Below, one piece after another: positions 8,031 through 16,767 of a DNA stretch of 64,000 nucleotides. Position 1 is the stretch's first letter. Every line of letters begins with the position of its first letter. The position numbers and the translations under genes are program-made. The notes beneath the pieces were generated by a model that worked only from the letters and a program-made list of their open reading frames with translations, ran no database searches and was not told the DNA's origin. Source of the DNA: Sulfurimonas sp. HSL3-1 (GTDB lineage Bacteria; Campylobacterota; Campylobacteria; Campylobacterales; Sulfurimonadaceae); the NCBI RefSeq assembly GCF_039645995.1, contig NZ_CP147920.1, positions 868,001 through 932,000 of the forward strand, written 5' to 3'.

Positions 8031-9398
8031 TTAAAATAACTGTGTAATCCAGTTCCAAAACTTGCTGCCGAAGCCTGCGGCTTTGTCAGCACTTTTTCTT
8101 GCGTCAAAGGACTTGATCCTGATCGTGCCTGCTTCCTCGGAGGGGGGCAGCGGAATCTCTTCCTCTGCCGGCTCCTGAACGGAAGGTTCAGTCAGGTCAG
8201 GCTTCTCCATCGGTTCTTCATTACGGTAACGTACCTGGCGGTTCACATCGATTTCGTAAGGCGCATAGCCTCCCGCCGCATATTTGATAAGCCCGACCGC
8301 TGTCGCCGTCGCCGGCTCTTTGAGGGCGTCGAAGAGTCCTTCGACGTTACACGGCTTGGCGAGGCGGACCGGCACATTGTCGAAAATGGCAACGGCAAGA
8401 TCGCGGAGGCCGTCGAGTTTGGTAAAGCCGCCCGTCAGGACGACCCCGGCCCCCAGCTGATCTTTGAGCCCGCTCTTGTCAATGGACTGGGCGAGGATCA
8501 TCAGGGTCTCCTCGACCCTGGCATAGATAACGTTGTGTACCACGCCGAGGGAGACCTCGTGGGAGGACTCCTCGTCGCCGATAATCGGCAGCTCGATCAG
8601 GTCATCGCTCGGCGCACTGAGCGATCCGTACTTGATCTTGACGCTCTCGGCGATGTTGAGCGGCGTGTGCAGCGCCATGGAGAGGTCGCTGGTGATGTGG
8701 TGCGAACCGACACCGAGGAAATCGTTGTAGCGGATCGCGGTCCCGGAGTGGATCACGGTGTCGCAGGTGTGGCCGCCCATGTCGATCACGGCGGCACCGA
8801 GTTCCTTCTCATCCTCGTTGAGCACGGCAATGGCGGAAGCGTAGCCGTTGAGGACGACGGTATCCACCTCGACGCCCGCGCCGCGAACGGCTTTCTTGAG
8901 GTTGTTGAGGTTGGACTTCTGCGTCGTGATGATATGGGTCTCGACCTCCAGGCGCGACGCATTCATCCCCAGTGGATCCTCGATGAACTCCTGGTCGTCG
9001 ACGATAAAATTGTACGGCAGTGTATGCAGCACTTCGTATTCGTTGGGAATATTGGCGTTGTACAGCGACGTGTGCATGACACGGCTGATCTCTTTGAAGG
9101 TGATCTCCCGGTTGGGGATATTGACGATCCCGCTGGAGTTCAGGCTCTTTGTATAGGCGCCCGAGATGGAGACGATCGCCCGTTTGATTTCAGTGCCGGC
9201 GACGCGTCTGGCGTCCGCCAAGGCGGCTTTGATCGCCTTGGAGGCGAGCTCGATGTTAGTGATGGATCCCTTTTTGATCCCCTGGGAACGGACGATGCCG
9301 GCCCCCGAGATCTGAATCGTACCCTCAGGGGAGATCTCCGCGATGATGGCGCAGATTTTGCTGGAGCCTATATCGATCGCGAGGATGCTTTTTTTCAC
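8031..9398 (-). CDS. ftsA: cell division protein FtsA
   Basis: 455 residues, actin-like ATPase that tethers FtsZ to the membrane. The phosphate-1 motif AIDIGSSKICAII is at the N-terminus and the adenosine motif VVLTGGFTKLDGL in the second half. After a charged linker the protein ends in KFWNWITQLF, a typical amphipathic membrane-targeting helix. The start overlaps the upstream ppiD-like stop by four bases, and ftsZ follows at once, so the three genes form one operon. Confidence 0.96.
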   Translation of the reverse strand: MKKSILAIDIGSSKICAIIAEISPEGTIQISGAGIVRSQGIKKGSITNIELASKAIKAALADARRVAGTEIKRAIVSISGAYTKSLNSSGIVNIPNREITFKEISRVMHTSLYNANIPNEYEVLHTLPYNFIVDDQEFIEDPLGMNASRLEVETHIITTQKSNLNNLKKAVRGAGVEVDTVVLNGYASAIAVLNEDEKELGAAVIDMGGHTCDTVIHSGTAIRYNDFLGVGSHHITSDLSMALHTPLNIAESVKIKYGSLSAPSDDLIELPIIGDEESSHEVSLGVVHNVIYARVEETLMILAQSIDKSGLKDQLGAGVVLTGGFTKLDGLRDLAVAIFDNVPVRLAKPCNVEGLFDALKEPATATAVGLIKYAAGGYAPYEIDVNRQVRYRNEEPMEKPDLTEPSVQEPAEEEIPLPPSEEAGTIRIKSFDARKSADKAAGFGSKFWNWITQLF

Positions 9399-10870
9399 TG
9401 GCCGAATCCTTGAAGGAAGATTTTCGTCTCATACCGCTCGGCGAGGGCGGTGATCAGGGACTGGCTGAAAAGGGTCTCTTTTGTCTGTGCGACCGCCTGG
9501 TCCGCATTCGCATCGGCAACGGGGTCGATCTGCTGGTCGAGAATGCGGTAGAGGACGATCTTTCCATCCGGAAGCTGTGCCATGCTTTCGGCTTTACGTG
9601 AGCGGAAGAGGCTGGTCAGCAGGGCCTGCGTCTCTTTTTCATCCAGCCCCTGTACACCGGACGTCGCATCGCGCTTGAGGTATCCATCGGTCGTGGTACC
9701 GCGGAAGGAGTTCAGGGAGGAGGTCGCCAGTTCCGTCAGCTTTTCGGCGCGCATCTGGCGGGTGTAGGCGGCGAGGACGTCGGCTTCCGCCGCTTCGAAG
9801 CTCTTGGGCATCGGTTCGACGGTCTCCAGGCGTTTGATGATCAGGTACGCCCCGTGCTCTTTTTTCGGTTTCAGGTAGGGGCTGGCCGCGTCGGCGGAAG
9901 CGATGGCCTGCATCGTCTCCGCGCTGAAGCTGTTGTCGCCTTCACGGACGGTTGTCTCAACGATCTTCACGTCGGCGTCAAGCTTCTCTTTCTTGTAGGC
10001 GATGTAGGTCTTCAGCGCTTCTTTGTTGGTGGCTTTGTCGTTGACGGCGGCGACCACGGCGCTCTTGGCGTTGTCAAACGCGAGGATCTTTCCGTCCGGT
10101 CCGACGAAGTCGTATTTGTGCGCATCGTAGTACGACTGCAGCTCTTCCTCTCCGGCGCCGGCTTCGACGGCGTCTTGGGTGATGTAGGCGATCTTGAACG
10201 CCCGCGGCGTCATGTAGTCGAGCTTGTGGCCCTCCCAGAACGTTCTGAGGGCTGCGTCGGAGGTGTCGATGCTGACCATGGCGCCGTCAAGCACTTTGTA
10301 TTCGAATTTGTCCCCGATACCCAGGGCGGTCTCGAAGGCTGATGTTTCGATGCCGTTCGCCTGGGCAGGGAAGAGGGCGAAGAGTTTCTGGATCAACAGG
10401 GCACGGCGGATGTCCGCTTCGTAGTCAACAGGGGTCAAACGGTTCTGTTTGAGGACCTTCTGGTAGAGCTCCTTGCTGAAAACGCCGTTCTCGATGAAGG
10501 CTTCCTGGGACTGCAGCACCGTAGCCACCTCTTTGTCGGTCGTTTCGAGGTTATAGCTGTTAGCGAGGTTCACCAGCAGGGCCTGGTTGACGAGCTGCTG
10601 TAACGCCTGTTTGTCCAGGCCGAGCTTTTTCGCCTGCTCCTCGTCGAATTTGCCCTGGAAGATCTGGCTGTAGCGGTTGAAAAGCTGTGCATAGGTTTTT
10701 TGAAGTTCGCGGCTGGTGATGCTGACGTCACCGACTTTGGCCACGGCCCCCGATTTGTCGCCGTAGCTGTACTGCCCCCATCCGACAAATCCGGCGCCGA
10801 TAAAGGCGATCGTGGAGATCCAGATCGTAATGACGAGGTATTTTCGGTGTCGTTGCATCCATGTAATCAT
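9395..10870 (-). CDS. PpiD/SurA-like periplasmic folding factor
   Basis: 491 residues with an N-terminal membrane anchor (about 9-30) followed by a SurA-N-type chaperone domain (VAKVGDVSITSRELQKTYAQLF) and a long periplasmic region that should hold a parvulin-type domain. The layout matches PpiD, an inner-membrane chaperone for proteins leaving the Sec channel. The isomerase domain is poorly conserved to the eye, so catalytic activity is uncertain. It heads the ftsA-ftsZ operon. Confidence 0.8.
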   Translation of the reverse strand: MITWMQRHRKYLVITIWISTIAFIGAGFVGWGQYSYGDKSGAVAKVGDVSITSRELQKTYAQLFNRYSQIFQGKFDEEQAKKLGLDKQALQQLVNQALLVNLANSYNLETTDKEVATVLQSQEAFIENGVFSKELYQKVLKQNRLTPVDYEADIRRALLIQKLFALFPAQANGIETSAFETALGIGDKFEYKVLDGAMVSIDTSDAALRTFWEGHKLDYMTPRAFKIAYITQDAVEAGAGEEELQSYYDAHKYDFVGPDGKILAFDNAKSAVVAAVNDKATNKEALKTYIAYKKEKLDADVKIVETTVREGDNSFSAETMQAIASADAASPYLKPKKEHGAYLIIKRLETVEPMPKSFEAAEADVLAAYTRQMRAEKLTELATSSLNSFRGTTTDGYLKRDATSGVQGLDEKETQALLTSLFRSRKAESMAQLPDGKIVLYRILDQQIDPVADANADQAVAQTKETLFSQSLITALAERYETKIFLQGFGQ

Positions 10871-11023
10871 CTGTATAGTTTGCCTTCTTGCGTCGTAGTT
10901 GTCAATTTTATAAGGTTAAAGCTTAAGAATTGCCTTAAAGCCCCTGTTTTCCGAACCTTTTTTCACTGTGAGTTCAATATTTTTCGATAAGATTTTCAAA
11001 ATTCTACTTTTGGAGGGTACAAG

Positions 11024-12319
11024 ATGAAGAACCGCGAAATTTCCGAAAGGGACCTGCGCCATATCTGGCACCCGTGTACCCAGATGAAAGATCACGAATT
11101 TCTGCCGCTCACGCCGATCAAAAAAGGGGACGGCATCTACCTCGAGGATTTTGAGGGCAACCGTTTCATCGATGCGGTAAGCAGCTGGTGGGTCAACCTT
11201 TTCGGTCACGCGAACCCGATCATCTCTTCGGCGGTCAAAACCCAGGCCGAAACGTTAGAGCACGTTATCCTGGCGGGGTTCACCCATGAGCCCATTGTCC
11301 GTCTCTCCGAACGTCTGGCAGCCATGACTCCCGAAGGGCTAACGCGCTGTTTTTACGCGGACAACGGCTCGAGTGCGATAGAGGTCGCCCTGAAAATGGC
11401 CTATCACTATTATAAGAATATCGGAAAAGAGCGCCCCCTGTTCATCTCCCTGACCAACAGTTATCATGGCGAGACGATCGGGGCGCTCTCGGTCGGTGAC
11501 GTGTCGCTTTACAAAGAGACCTACGGACCGCTGCTGCTGCAAACGATCCAGACGCCGGTCCCGGCCGACCAGAGCGAGGCGGCAGCACTGGCCGCGGCGG
11601 CGGAACTCGAAACCCTGCTAAAGGCCCGTGCGGAAGAGGTCGCAGCCCTCATTGTCGAACCGCTGATCCAGGGGGCTGGGAACATGCATATGTACCATCC
11701 GCGCTACCTGAAAGAGGCGCGAAAACTTTGCGATCAGTATGACATATTGTTAATTGCAGACGAAATCATGACAGGATTCGGACGAACCGGAACGATGTTC
11801 GCCTGCGAACAGGCGGGAATTTCGCCGGATCTTATGACCCTTTCAAAAGGGTTGACCGGCGGCTACCTTCCGCTCTCCGTCACCATGACAACGGATAAAA
11901 TATACGAGGCGTTCTACTGCGACTACAACCTTTATAAAGCGTTCTTGCATTCGCACAGTTATACGGGCAATGCCCTTGCCTGTGCCGCGGCCAACGCGAC
12001 GTTGGACATCTTCGAACTGGATAACGTGATCGAAGCGAACCGCGCGTTGTCGGAACAGATGGCGGAGGGACTCAAACGTTTTGAAAAGTTGCCGAACGTG
12101 AAATCGGTACGCCAGACGGGCATGGTCGCCGCAGTGGAGCTTGAGGGGTACGCTCCCGACGAGCGCGTCGGATTGAAGATCTTTGACTTCGCGCTGGCGC
12201 GGGGGGTTCTTCTCCGGCCGCTGGGGCCGGTGATCTACTTTATGCCCCCCTACATTATTAATGCGGAGGAGCTGACGTACGTCATGGACACCGCTTACGA
12301 GGCAGTGACCTCGTTGTAG
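11024..12319 (+). CDS. bioA: adenosylmethionine-8-amino-7-oxononanoate aminotransferase
   Basis: 431 residues, class III pyridoxal-phosphate aminotransferase making 7,8-diaminopelargonate in biotin synthesis. The N-terminal IWHPCTQMKDHE is typical of BioA. The cofactor-binding segment LLIADEIMTGFGRTG and the PLP lysine in SKGLTGGY (K275) are present. A GGAGGG ribosome site precedes the ATG. No other bio genes are adjacent. It stops two bases before the convergent aldolase gene. Confidence 0.95.
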   Translation: MKNREISERDLRHIWHPCTQMKDHEFLPLTPIKKGDGIYLEDFEGNRFIDAVSSWWVNLFGHANPIISSAVKTQAETLEHVILAGFTHEPIVRLSERLAAMTPEGLTRCFYADNGSSAIEVALKMAYHYYKNIGKERPLFISLTNSYHGETIGALSVGDVSLYKETYGPLLLQTIQTPVPADQSEAAALAAAAELETLLKARAEEVAALIVEPLIQGAGNMHMYHPRYLKEARKLCDQYDILLIADEIMTGFGRTGTMFACEQAGISPDLMTLSKGLTGGYLPLSVTMTTDKIYEAFYCDYNLYKAFLHSHSYTGNALACAAANATLDIFELDNVIEANRALSEQMAEGLKRFEKLPNVKSVRQTGMVAAVELEGYAPDERVGLKIFDFALARGVLLRPLGPVIYFMPPYIINAEELTYVMDTAYEAVTSL

Positions 12320-12321
12320 CG

Positions 12322-12900
12322 TTATGACAACATACTTTGCCGGAGCATCAGGATCCGGCAGCTCTTTTCCAGCACGGCCAGCTGTTTGGCCATCTCATGC
12401 AGGTCGCGGTTGTAGGCGTAGATGCCGTAGCCGCGGATGACGACCAGTTCCAGATCGGAGTTGATCAGCCGTTTGGGAATCTCCGTGGAGGCGCGCTCGT
12501 ACCACTGGTCGAAAGAGCGGGGATCGTAGACCTCGACGCGGGGCATCTCCTTGATCCCGAAATAGTCCTGCGGTTCGATCACCTCGTGAAGCAGGCTGTA
12601 GGCCATCGTATTGGGCGGCATCGAGAAGGTGATGAACTTCGCATCGCTGATCTGGCGGTAGATGCTGTGATGGATGGCCGCGTCGATACTGGCTTCGTTC
12701 CAGCGGTAATCTTTCTGGAAATAGAGTTCGATCAGCTGCGAGTCGTTCATATGGTCGAAGATGGTGTCTTTCGTATTGATGATGAAACGGCTGTTGTCGG
12801 ATTTGGCAGAGACGCTGCCGTGGTAGATACTGAAGAACTCTTTGCGGAACATCGAGAGGGAAAAAGAGACGAGCTGTTCTTTGAGATGCTGTTTGTTCAT
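12322..12900 (-). CDS. class II aldolase/adducin-like protein
   Basis: 192 residues from the ATG at 12900. The frame stays open further upstream, but that part looks non-coding. Class II aldolase/adducin features are visible: FSIYHGSVSAKSDNSRFIINTKD (the N-terminal G-N-S region in altered form) and MAYSLLHEVIE. The usual HxH zinc pair is not obvious, so sugar-phosphate aldolase activity is doubtful. No sugar or methionine-salvage genes are nearby. Confidence 0.65.
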   Translation of the reverse strand: MNKQHLKEQLVSFSLSMFRKEFFSIYHGSVSAKSDNSRFIINTKDTIFDHMNDSQLIELYFQKDYRWNEASIDAAIHHSIYRQISDAKFITFSMPPNTMAYSLLHEVIEPQDYFGIKEMPRVEVYDPRSFDQWYERASTEIPKRLINSDLELVVIRGYGIYAYNRDLHEMAKQLAVLEKSCRILMLRQSMLS

Positions 12901-12967
12901 AGCGCTATTGTAACGGAAGATAGGTGAATTTTTGTGTGAAGGAGAAGGGGGAGCGGAGGGGCCGGCC

Positions 12968-13279
12968 TTACGGCTGGCCGTTACCGTACTGCTCGGCGAG
13001 ATAGTCGGTAATGAGGGCCTGATCTTCTTTGGTGATCGGCGCTTTGAACGCGTCAACCATCTTTTCGACTTTCTCTTTCCAGAAGGTCCGGGACTGTTTG
13101 CCCTGGTTCAGGATGTAGCCGAAAGAGTGGCAGGTCAGACAGTTGGCCTGGACCAGGTCGAAGTGTTTGCCCATTTTGATCTCAAACGGGACATAAGGGA
13201 CTTCGACATCCTCGTTCAGGGCGGCGTGGAGATTAAGGGCACCCAGGCTCAGCAGGGCGGCAAAGATTGTTTTTTTCAT
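12968..13279 (-). CDS. sorB: monohaem cytochrome c subunit of sulfite dehydrogenase
   Basis: 103 residues with a signal peptide (about 1-20) and a single haem c motif CLTCH at residues 47-51. Size, single haem and position 11 bases after a molybdopterin oxidoreductase gene fit SorB, the electron-accepting subunit of periplasmic sulfite:cytochrome c oxidoreductase. A SoxD-like role is the alternative, but SoxD is usually larger and dihaem. Assignment rests mostly on gene context. Confidence 0.75.
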   Translation of the reverse strand: MKKTIFAALLSLGALNLHAALNEDVEVPYVPFEIKMGKHFDLVQANCLTCHSFGYILNQGKQSRTFWKEKVEKMVDAFKAPITKEDQALITDYLAEQYGNGQP

Positions 13280-13290
13280 AAAGGCTCTCC

Positions 13291-14481
13291 TTAGACTACT
13301 TCGACGGTAACGACGTCGATTCCGTTAAATTTGTAACCGCCGTGGTTCCACTTGATATCTTTGGCATACGGCTGCTCTTCGCCGGCGCGGTTGATCGCCT
13401 TGGCCATGATGGTCTGCTTACCGTACTTTTTCGGCTTGAAGTCGAAGGTGAAGGCGCGGAACGCGTAACGGCCCAGATCGTCGCCCAGCGTCGCCTCCTG
13501 CCATGTTTTGCCGTCGTCGAAGGAGAGCATGACCGCTTTGATGCCCGCGCCGTAGTCGAAGGCAACTCCGCGGATCGTCGCGTAGGAGTTATGGTAGAGC
13601 GTTTCGCCGTTCGTCGGGTAGCCGATGAAGGATTTGACGTTCATCTTCGTGATCGGTTTGGTCGGAACGTGCTCGCCCGGCTTCTGGCATTCGCAGTCGT
13701 TGTCCGGCACACGGTACGCCTTGTCCATAAAGAAGAGGTGCTGGTAGTCGCTGGTGACGGTCAGGTTGCTCAGCATTTTGACCCAGCTGTCGGAGTAGGT
13801 GCCCGGGATGACGAGGCGCACCGGGTAGCCGTTGAGGTACGGCAGGTCCTCGCCGTTCATCTCATAGGCAACGATGACGTGGTCACCGATCTCTTCGAGG
13901 TGCAGTTCGCGGACAAAGTTCGGGGTTTCGTAGTAGGCGGCCGTTTCGGAACCGTTGAACCCGACCCACTCTGCCTCTTTTTTCAGACCGGCACGCTCAA
14001 GGATGTCGCGCAGACGGACACCTTTCCAGCGGGCGCAGCCCATGGCGCCGCTGCCCCACTGGATACCACCGGCCGTCGGTTTGAACGCGGAGCGGCTGTT
14101 ACCGCCGCACTGCAGGACGGCATAGACTTCGACGGGTTCGAAGTCATGCTTCAGCTGGTCGACGGAGAGAGAGAGTTCGCGCTCGACGAGGCCGTTGACC
14201 TTGATGCGGAAGGTTCCCAGGTCGATGTGCGTCGGAATGTCCGGCATATGCCAGCGTACGAAGAACATGTCGTTCGGCGTGACCGGGTGGGCAAAGACGT
14301 AGCGCGGCGATTCGAGCAGCGGCGGGCGGTCAGAGTAGGTGATCATCGGCCGTTTCTGCGGGAACGGAATAGAGGAGATTTTGCGGTTATCGACGGGTTG
14401 GCCCGCGGCGAAGGCTTCGGGGCCCAGCGCGGTCACGCCGGCACCGGCCAGCGCGCCCTTAAGGAAAGATCTGCGTTTCAT
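13291..14481 (-). CDS. sorA: molybdopterin sulfite dehydrogenase catalytic subunit (SorA type)
   Basis: 396 residues. A twin-arginine signal (MKRRSFLKGALAGAG) exports the folded protein. The molybdenum-ligand cysteine is C125 in LQCGGNSRS, followed by WKGVRLRDIL as in the sulfite oxidase family, then a C-terminal Mo-co dimerisation domain (IRGVAFDYGAGIKAVMLSFDDGKTW). It should oxidise sulfite to sulfate in the periplasm and pass electrons to the adjacent cytochrome. SoxC is the nearest alternative. A LysR regulator is divergent from it. Confidence 0.82.
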   Translation of the reverse strand: MKRRSFLKGALAGAGVTALGPEAFAAGQPVDNRKISSIPFPQKRPMITYSDRPPLLESPRYVFAHPVTPNDMFFVRWHMPDIPTHIDLGTFRIKVNGLVERELSLSVDQLKHDFEPVEVYAVLQCGGNSRSAFKPTAGGIQWGSGAMGCARWKGVRLRDILERAGLKKEAEWVGFNGSETAAYYETPNFVRELHLEEIGDHVIVAYEMNGEDLPYLNGYPVRLVIPGTYSDSWVKMLSNLTVTSDYQHLFFMDKAYRVPDNDCECQKPGEHVPTKPITKMNVKSFIGYPTNGETLYHNSYATIRGVAFDYGAGIKAVMLSFDDGKTWQEATLGDDLGRYAFRAFTFDFKPKKYGKQTIMAKAINRAGEEQPYAKDIKWNHGGYKFNGIDVVTVEVV

Positions 14482-14512
14482 GATTTTAGGACCTTGAGAC
14501 GATATAAAATCG

Positions 14513-14544
14513 TTTGATAAAAATTATGTCCGTATTTTATCAAA
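14513..14544. promoter_or_regulatory. palindromic operator between sorA and the LysR gene
   Basis: A perfect inverted repeat, TTTGATAAAA then 12 bases then TTTTATCAAA, lies in the divergent intergenic region 31 bases upstream of sorA. It contains the T-N11-A spacing of LysR binding sites, so it is a good candidate site for the adjacent regulator. Function is inferred from position and symmetry only. Confidence 0.5.
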
Positions 14545-14574
14545 AAGATATAGTTAAGAAAAATAAAACCAAAA

Positions 14575-14583
14575 TGATATAAT
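14575..14583 (+). promoter_or_regulatory. extended -10 promoter of the LysR gene
   Basis: TGATATAAT, a perfect TGn-TATAAT element, lies about 78 bases before the LysR start. It may drive the whole LysR-rsmH-ftsL-RND group, since the genes are nearly contiguous. No clear -35 box is visible. Confidence 0.5.
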
Positions 14584-14660
14584 GTGCAATAAAACTGTAC
14601 TTAATGGATCGTGTTTCCTCCGGGAAATAGGGGCATAGAGAGGTGCAGGAGGAGGGTGAG

Positions 14661-15548
14661 ATGTATACGCTGAAACAGCTGGAACTTTTTCTCGATCTGG
14701 GGCGGAGCGAAAAGATTATCGACACGGCCAAAAAGTTCGGGCTGAGCCAGTCGGCGGTCTCGATGGCGATCAAGGAGCTCGAGCGGCTCCTCGACGGCCC
14801 GCTGTTCGAGCGGATCGGCAAACGGCTGGTGCTCAACGGACGGGGGGCGATGCTGATGCGCAGCGCCCAGCCGCACGTCGACGCTCTGCACGCCCTCTAC
14901 GATCAGATGCGCAGCGATTCGCTGCGCGGAGAGCTCCGCCTGGCGGCCAGTGTAACGATCGCGGAGTACTTCATCCCGACGCTGGTCTGCAACTATATGG
15001 AGCAGAACGAACATGTCAGTATCTCGCTCAAAAGCGCCAACACCGCCGACGTCATCCACAAAGTCACCTCCGGGGAGGTCGATATCGGGTTTATCGAGGG
15101 GGAGGGGATCCTCGAAGAGGTCGAGAGCCGGGTGCTGATGCGCGACGAGCTGGTCGTGCTCACAAGCGACAGGGCACTGGCGGAGCGGGGGCCGTGGTTC
15201 ATCGACCAGTTGGCGTCACGGCCGTGGATCATGCGCGAAAAGGGTTCCGGGACCCGGGCCGTCTTTCTCAACGCGATCAGCCCCGTCGACCAGGAACTCA
15301 ATATGGTGATGGAGCTGGAGCATATCGAGTCGATCAAGAACTTCCTGCTGGCCAAGCCCGATTATCTCAGCGTTCTGCCGCGCATCTCTGTCAGAAGGGA
15401 ACTGGAAGAAGGGCACCTGTTCGAGATCGCGATCAAGGCGCACCACTTCGAGCGCGACTTCACGATGATCGCCCGCAGCCAGCAGACGCTGCTGCCGCTG
15501 CAGACCCATTTCCAGGAGTACCTCTTAAGTTCCATCGGGCTACAATAG
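14661..15548 (+). CDS. LysR-family transcriptional regulator
   Basis: 295 residues from the ATG at 14661, chosen because GGAGGAGGGTGAG stands directly upstream; an earlier in-frame start at 14643 has no such site. The N-terminal winged helix-turn-helix is clear (KKFGLSQSAVSMAIKELERLLDGPLFERIGKRLVL), followed by a periplasmic-binding-like effector domain. It is divergent from sorAB across a palindrome, suggesting control of sulfite oxidation, perhaps as a CysB/CysL-like sensor. The regulon is inferred. Confidence 0.9.
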   Translation: MYTLKQLELFLDLGRSEKIIDTAKKFGLSQSAVSMAIKELERLLDGPLFERIGKRLVLNGRGAMLMRSAQPHVDALHALYDQMRSDSLRGELRLAASVTIAEYFIPTLVCNYMEQNEHVSISLKSANTADVIHKVTSGEVDIGFIEGEGILEEVESRVLMRDELVVLTSDRALAERGPWFIDQLASRPWIMREKGSGTRAVFLNAISPVDQELNMVMELEHIESIKNFLLAKPDYLSVLPRISVRRELEEGHLFEIAIKAHHFERDFTMIARSQQTLLPLQTHFQEYLLSSIGLQ

Positions 15549-15551
15549 CGC

Positions 15552-16484
15552 ATGCAAAACATCCCCCATATCCCGGTACTTTACCGTGAGGTTACCGAAG
15601 CTTTTTCCGGCTGCGAAGCGGGCATTGTCGTCGACTGTACCATGGGGTATGGCGGGCACAGCAGCCTGCTGCTTGAAGCGAACCCGAAACTCCGCCTGGT
15701 GGGCATCGACCAGGACGAGACGGCGATCCGTTTCTCGACGGAGCGGCTCGCCCCGTTCGCAGAGCGTGTCGAGATCCGAAAAGGGCGCTTCTCCGCCGTG
15801 CTGGAGACGATCGTGCGGGATTACGGCGCAGAGCAGATCCGCGGGGTGCTCGCGGATATCGGCGTCTCTTCGCTGCAGCTCGATGAAAAGGATCGGGGCT
15901 TCTCTTTTGAGAGCGAGACGCTGGATATGCGGATGGACCCTTCGGCGCCGCTGGATGCCGCGACCGTCGTCAATACCTACGCCGAAGCGGAGCTCGAGCG
16001 CATCCTGCGCGACTACGGCGAGGTCCCCAATGCACGCAAGATCGCACAGGTGATCGCAACGCAGCGGCCGTTTACGTCCGCCAAGGCCCTTGCCGAGGCG
16101 GTCCGCCCCTTCGCGCCCCGCGGCAAGAAGATCCACCCGGCGACGCTGGTGATGCAGGCGATCCGCATCGAGGTGAACGACGAACTGGGGGAACTGAACC
16201 GTCTGCTCGACGTCTGCGAACGTGCCTGCTTCCCCGAGGCGGTCATCGGGATTATCTCGTTCCACTCCCTCGAAGACCGGATTGTCAAACAGCGGTTCGC
16301 GCAGTGGAGCCGCAACTGCATCTGCCCCAGCGACGCGATGCGCTGTACCTGCGGGAACGACCATGCCATCGGGCGGCCCCGGCCGAAGAAACCGATCACG
16401 GCCCGCTCGGACGAACTCAAAGAGAACCCCCGCAGCCGCAGTGCGAAACTGCGGCTTTTTGAGATGAACTGCCATGGACGATAA
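15552..16484 (+). CDS. rsmH: 16S rRNA (cytosine-1402-N4)-methyltransferase
   Basis: 310 residues; the former MraW family, which modifies C1402 in the ribosomal decoding centre. Diagnostic segments are TMGYGGHSSLLLE (cofactor site), LADIGVSSLQLDEKDRGFSF and the C-terminal SFHSLEDRIVKQ. In many bacteria rsmH heads the division cluster with ftsL next; the same pairing is kept here, with an 11-base overlap. It starts 3 bases after the LysR stop. Confidence 0.96.
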   Translation: MQNIPHIPVLYREVTEAFSGCEAGIVVDCTMGYGGHSSLLLEANPKLRLVGIDQDETAIRFSTERLAPFAERVEIRKGRFSAVLETIVRDYGAEQIRGVLADIGVSSLQLDEKDRGFSFESETLDMRMDPSAPLDAATVVNTYAEAELERILRDYGEVPNARKIAQVIATQRPFTSAKALAEAVRPFAPRGKKIHPATLVMQAIRIEVNDELGELNRLLDVCERACFPEAVIGIISFHSLEDRIVKQRFAQWSRNCICPSDAMRCTCGNDHAIGRPRPKKPITARSDELKENPRSRSAKLRLFEMNCHGR

Positions 16485-16767
16485 AGCCAACCTCCTTGAA
16501 GAGACCGGCAGCGCCATTGTCACCCGCAAGGGAATAGGCCTGCGGTTTCTGCTCAGCATGCTGATGGTCTTCGGGATCGTCTGGATGCTGCTCTTCCCGA
16601 AGATCTACCTTCAAAACAGCATCTACTACAAGAGCCGCGACATCGCGACGATGCAGCGCGAATACGAGACGCTCAAAGAGGAGAACCTCGTTATCAAGCG
16701 GCGGGTGGAGGCGCTGAAATTCAAAAACCAGGTGCTTGACACCCTCTTTGTCGAGGAGCAGCCGTGA
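16474..16767 (+). CDS. FtsL-like division protein
   Basis: 97 residues with a short cytoplasmic tail, one membrane span (LRFLLSMLMVFGIVWMLLF, about 24-42) and a coiled coil (about 55-90, MQREYETLKEENLVIKRRVEALKFK). This is the FtsL/FtsB architecture, and the position just after rsmH is the classical ftsL locus. Sequence identity in this family is too low for certainty. It overlaps rsmH by 11 bases and the RND gene by four. Confidence 0.7.
   Translation: MDDKANLLEETGSAIVTRKGIGLRFLLSMLMVFGIVWMLLFPKIYLQNSIYYKSRDIATMQREYETLKEENLVIKRRVEALKFKNQVLDTLFVEEQP

Noticed and set aside
12955-12988. GGCCGGCC-TTAC-GGCTGGCC hairpin as sorB terminator
   Set aside because: It overlaps the last codons of sorB, has a mismatch and no T-run; probably just GC-rich coding sequence.
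12901-13056. Upstream extension of the aldolase-like gene
   Set aside because: The extra 52 codons are Ser/Pro/Arg-rich, overlap the cytochrome gene end, and the inner ATG gives the family-like N-terminus.
13342-14517. 391-codon plus-strand frame opposite sorA
   Set aside because: Antisense shadow of a clear sulfite dehydrogenase gene with a twin-arginine signal.
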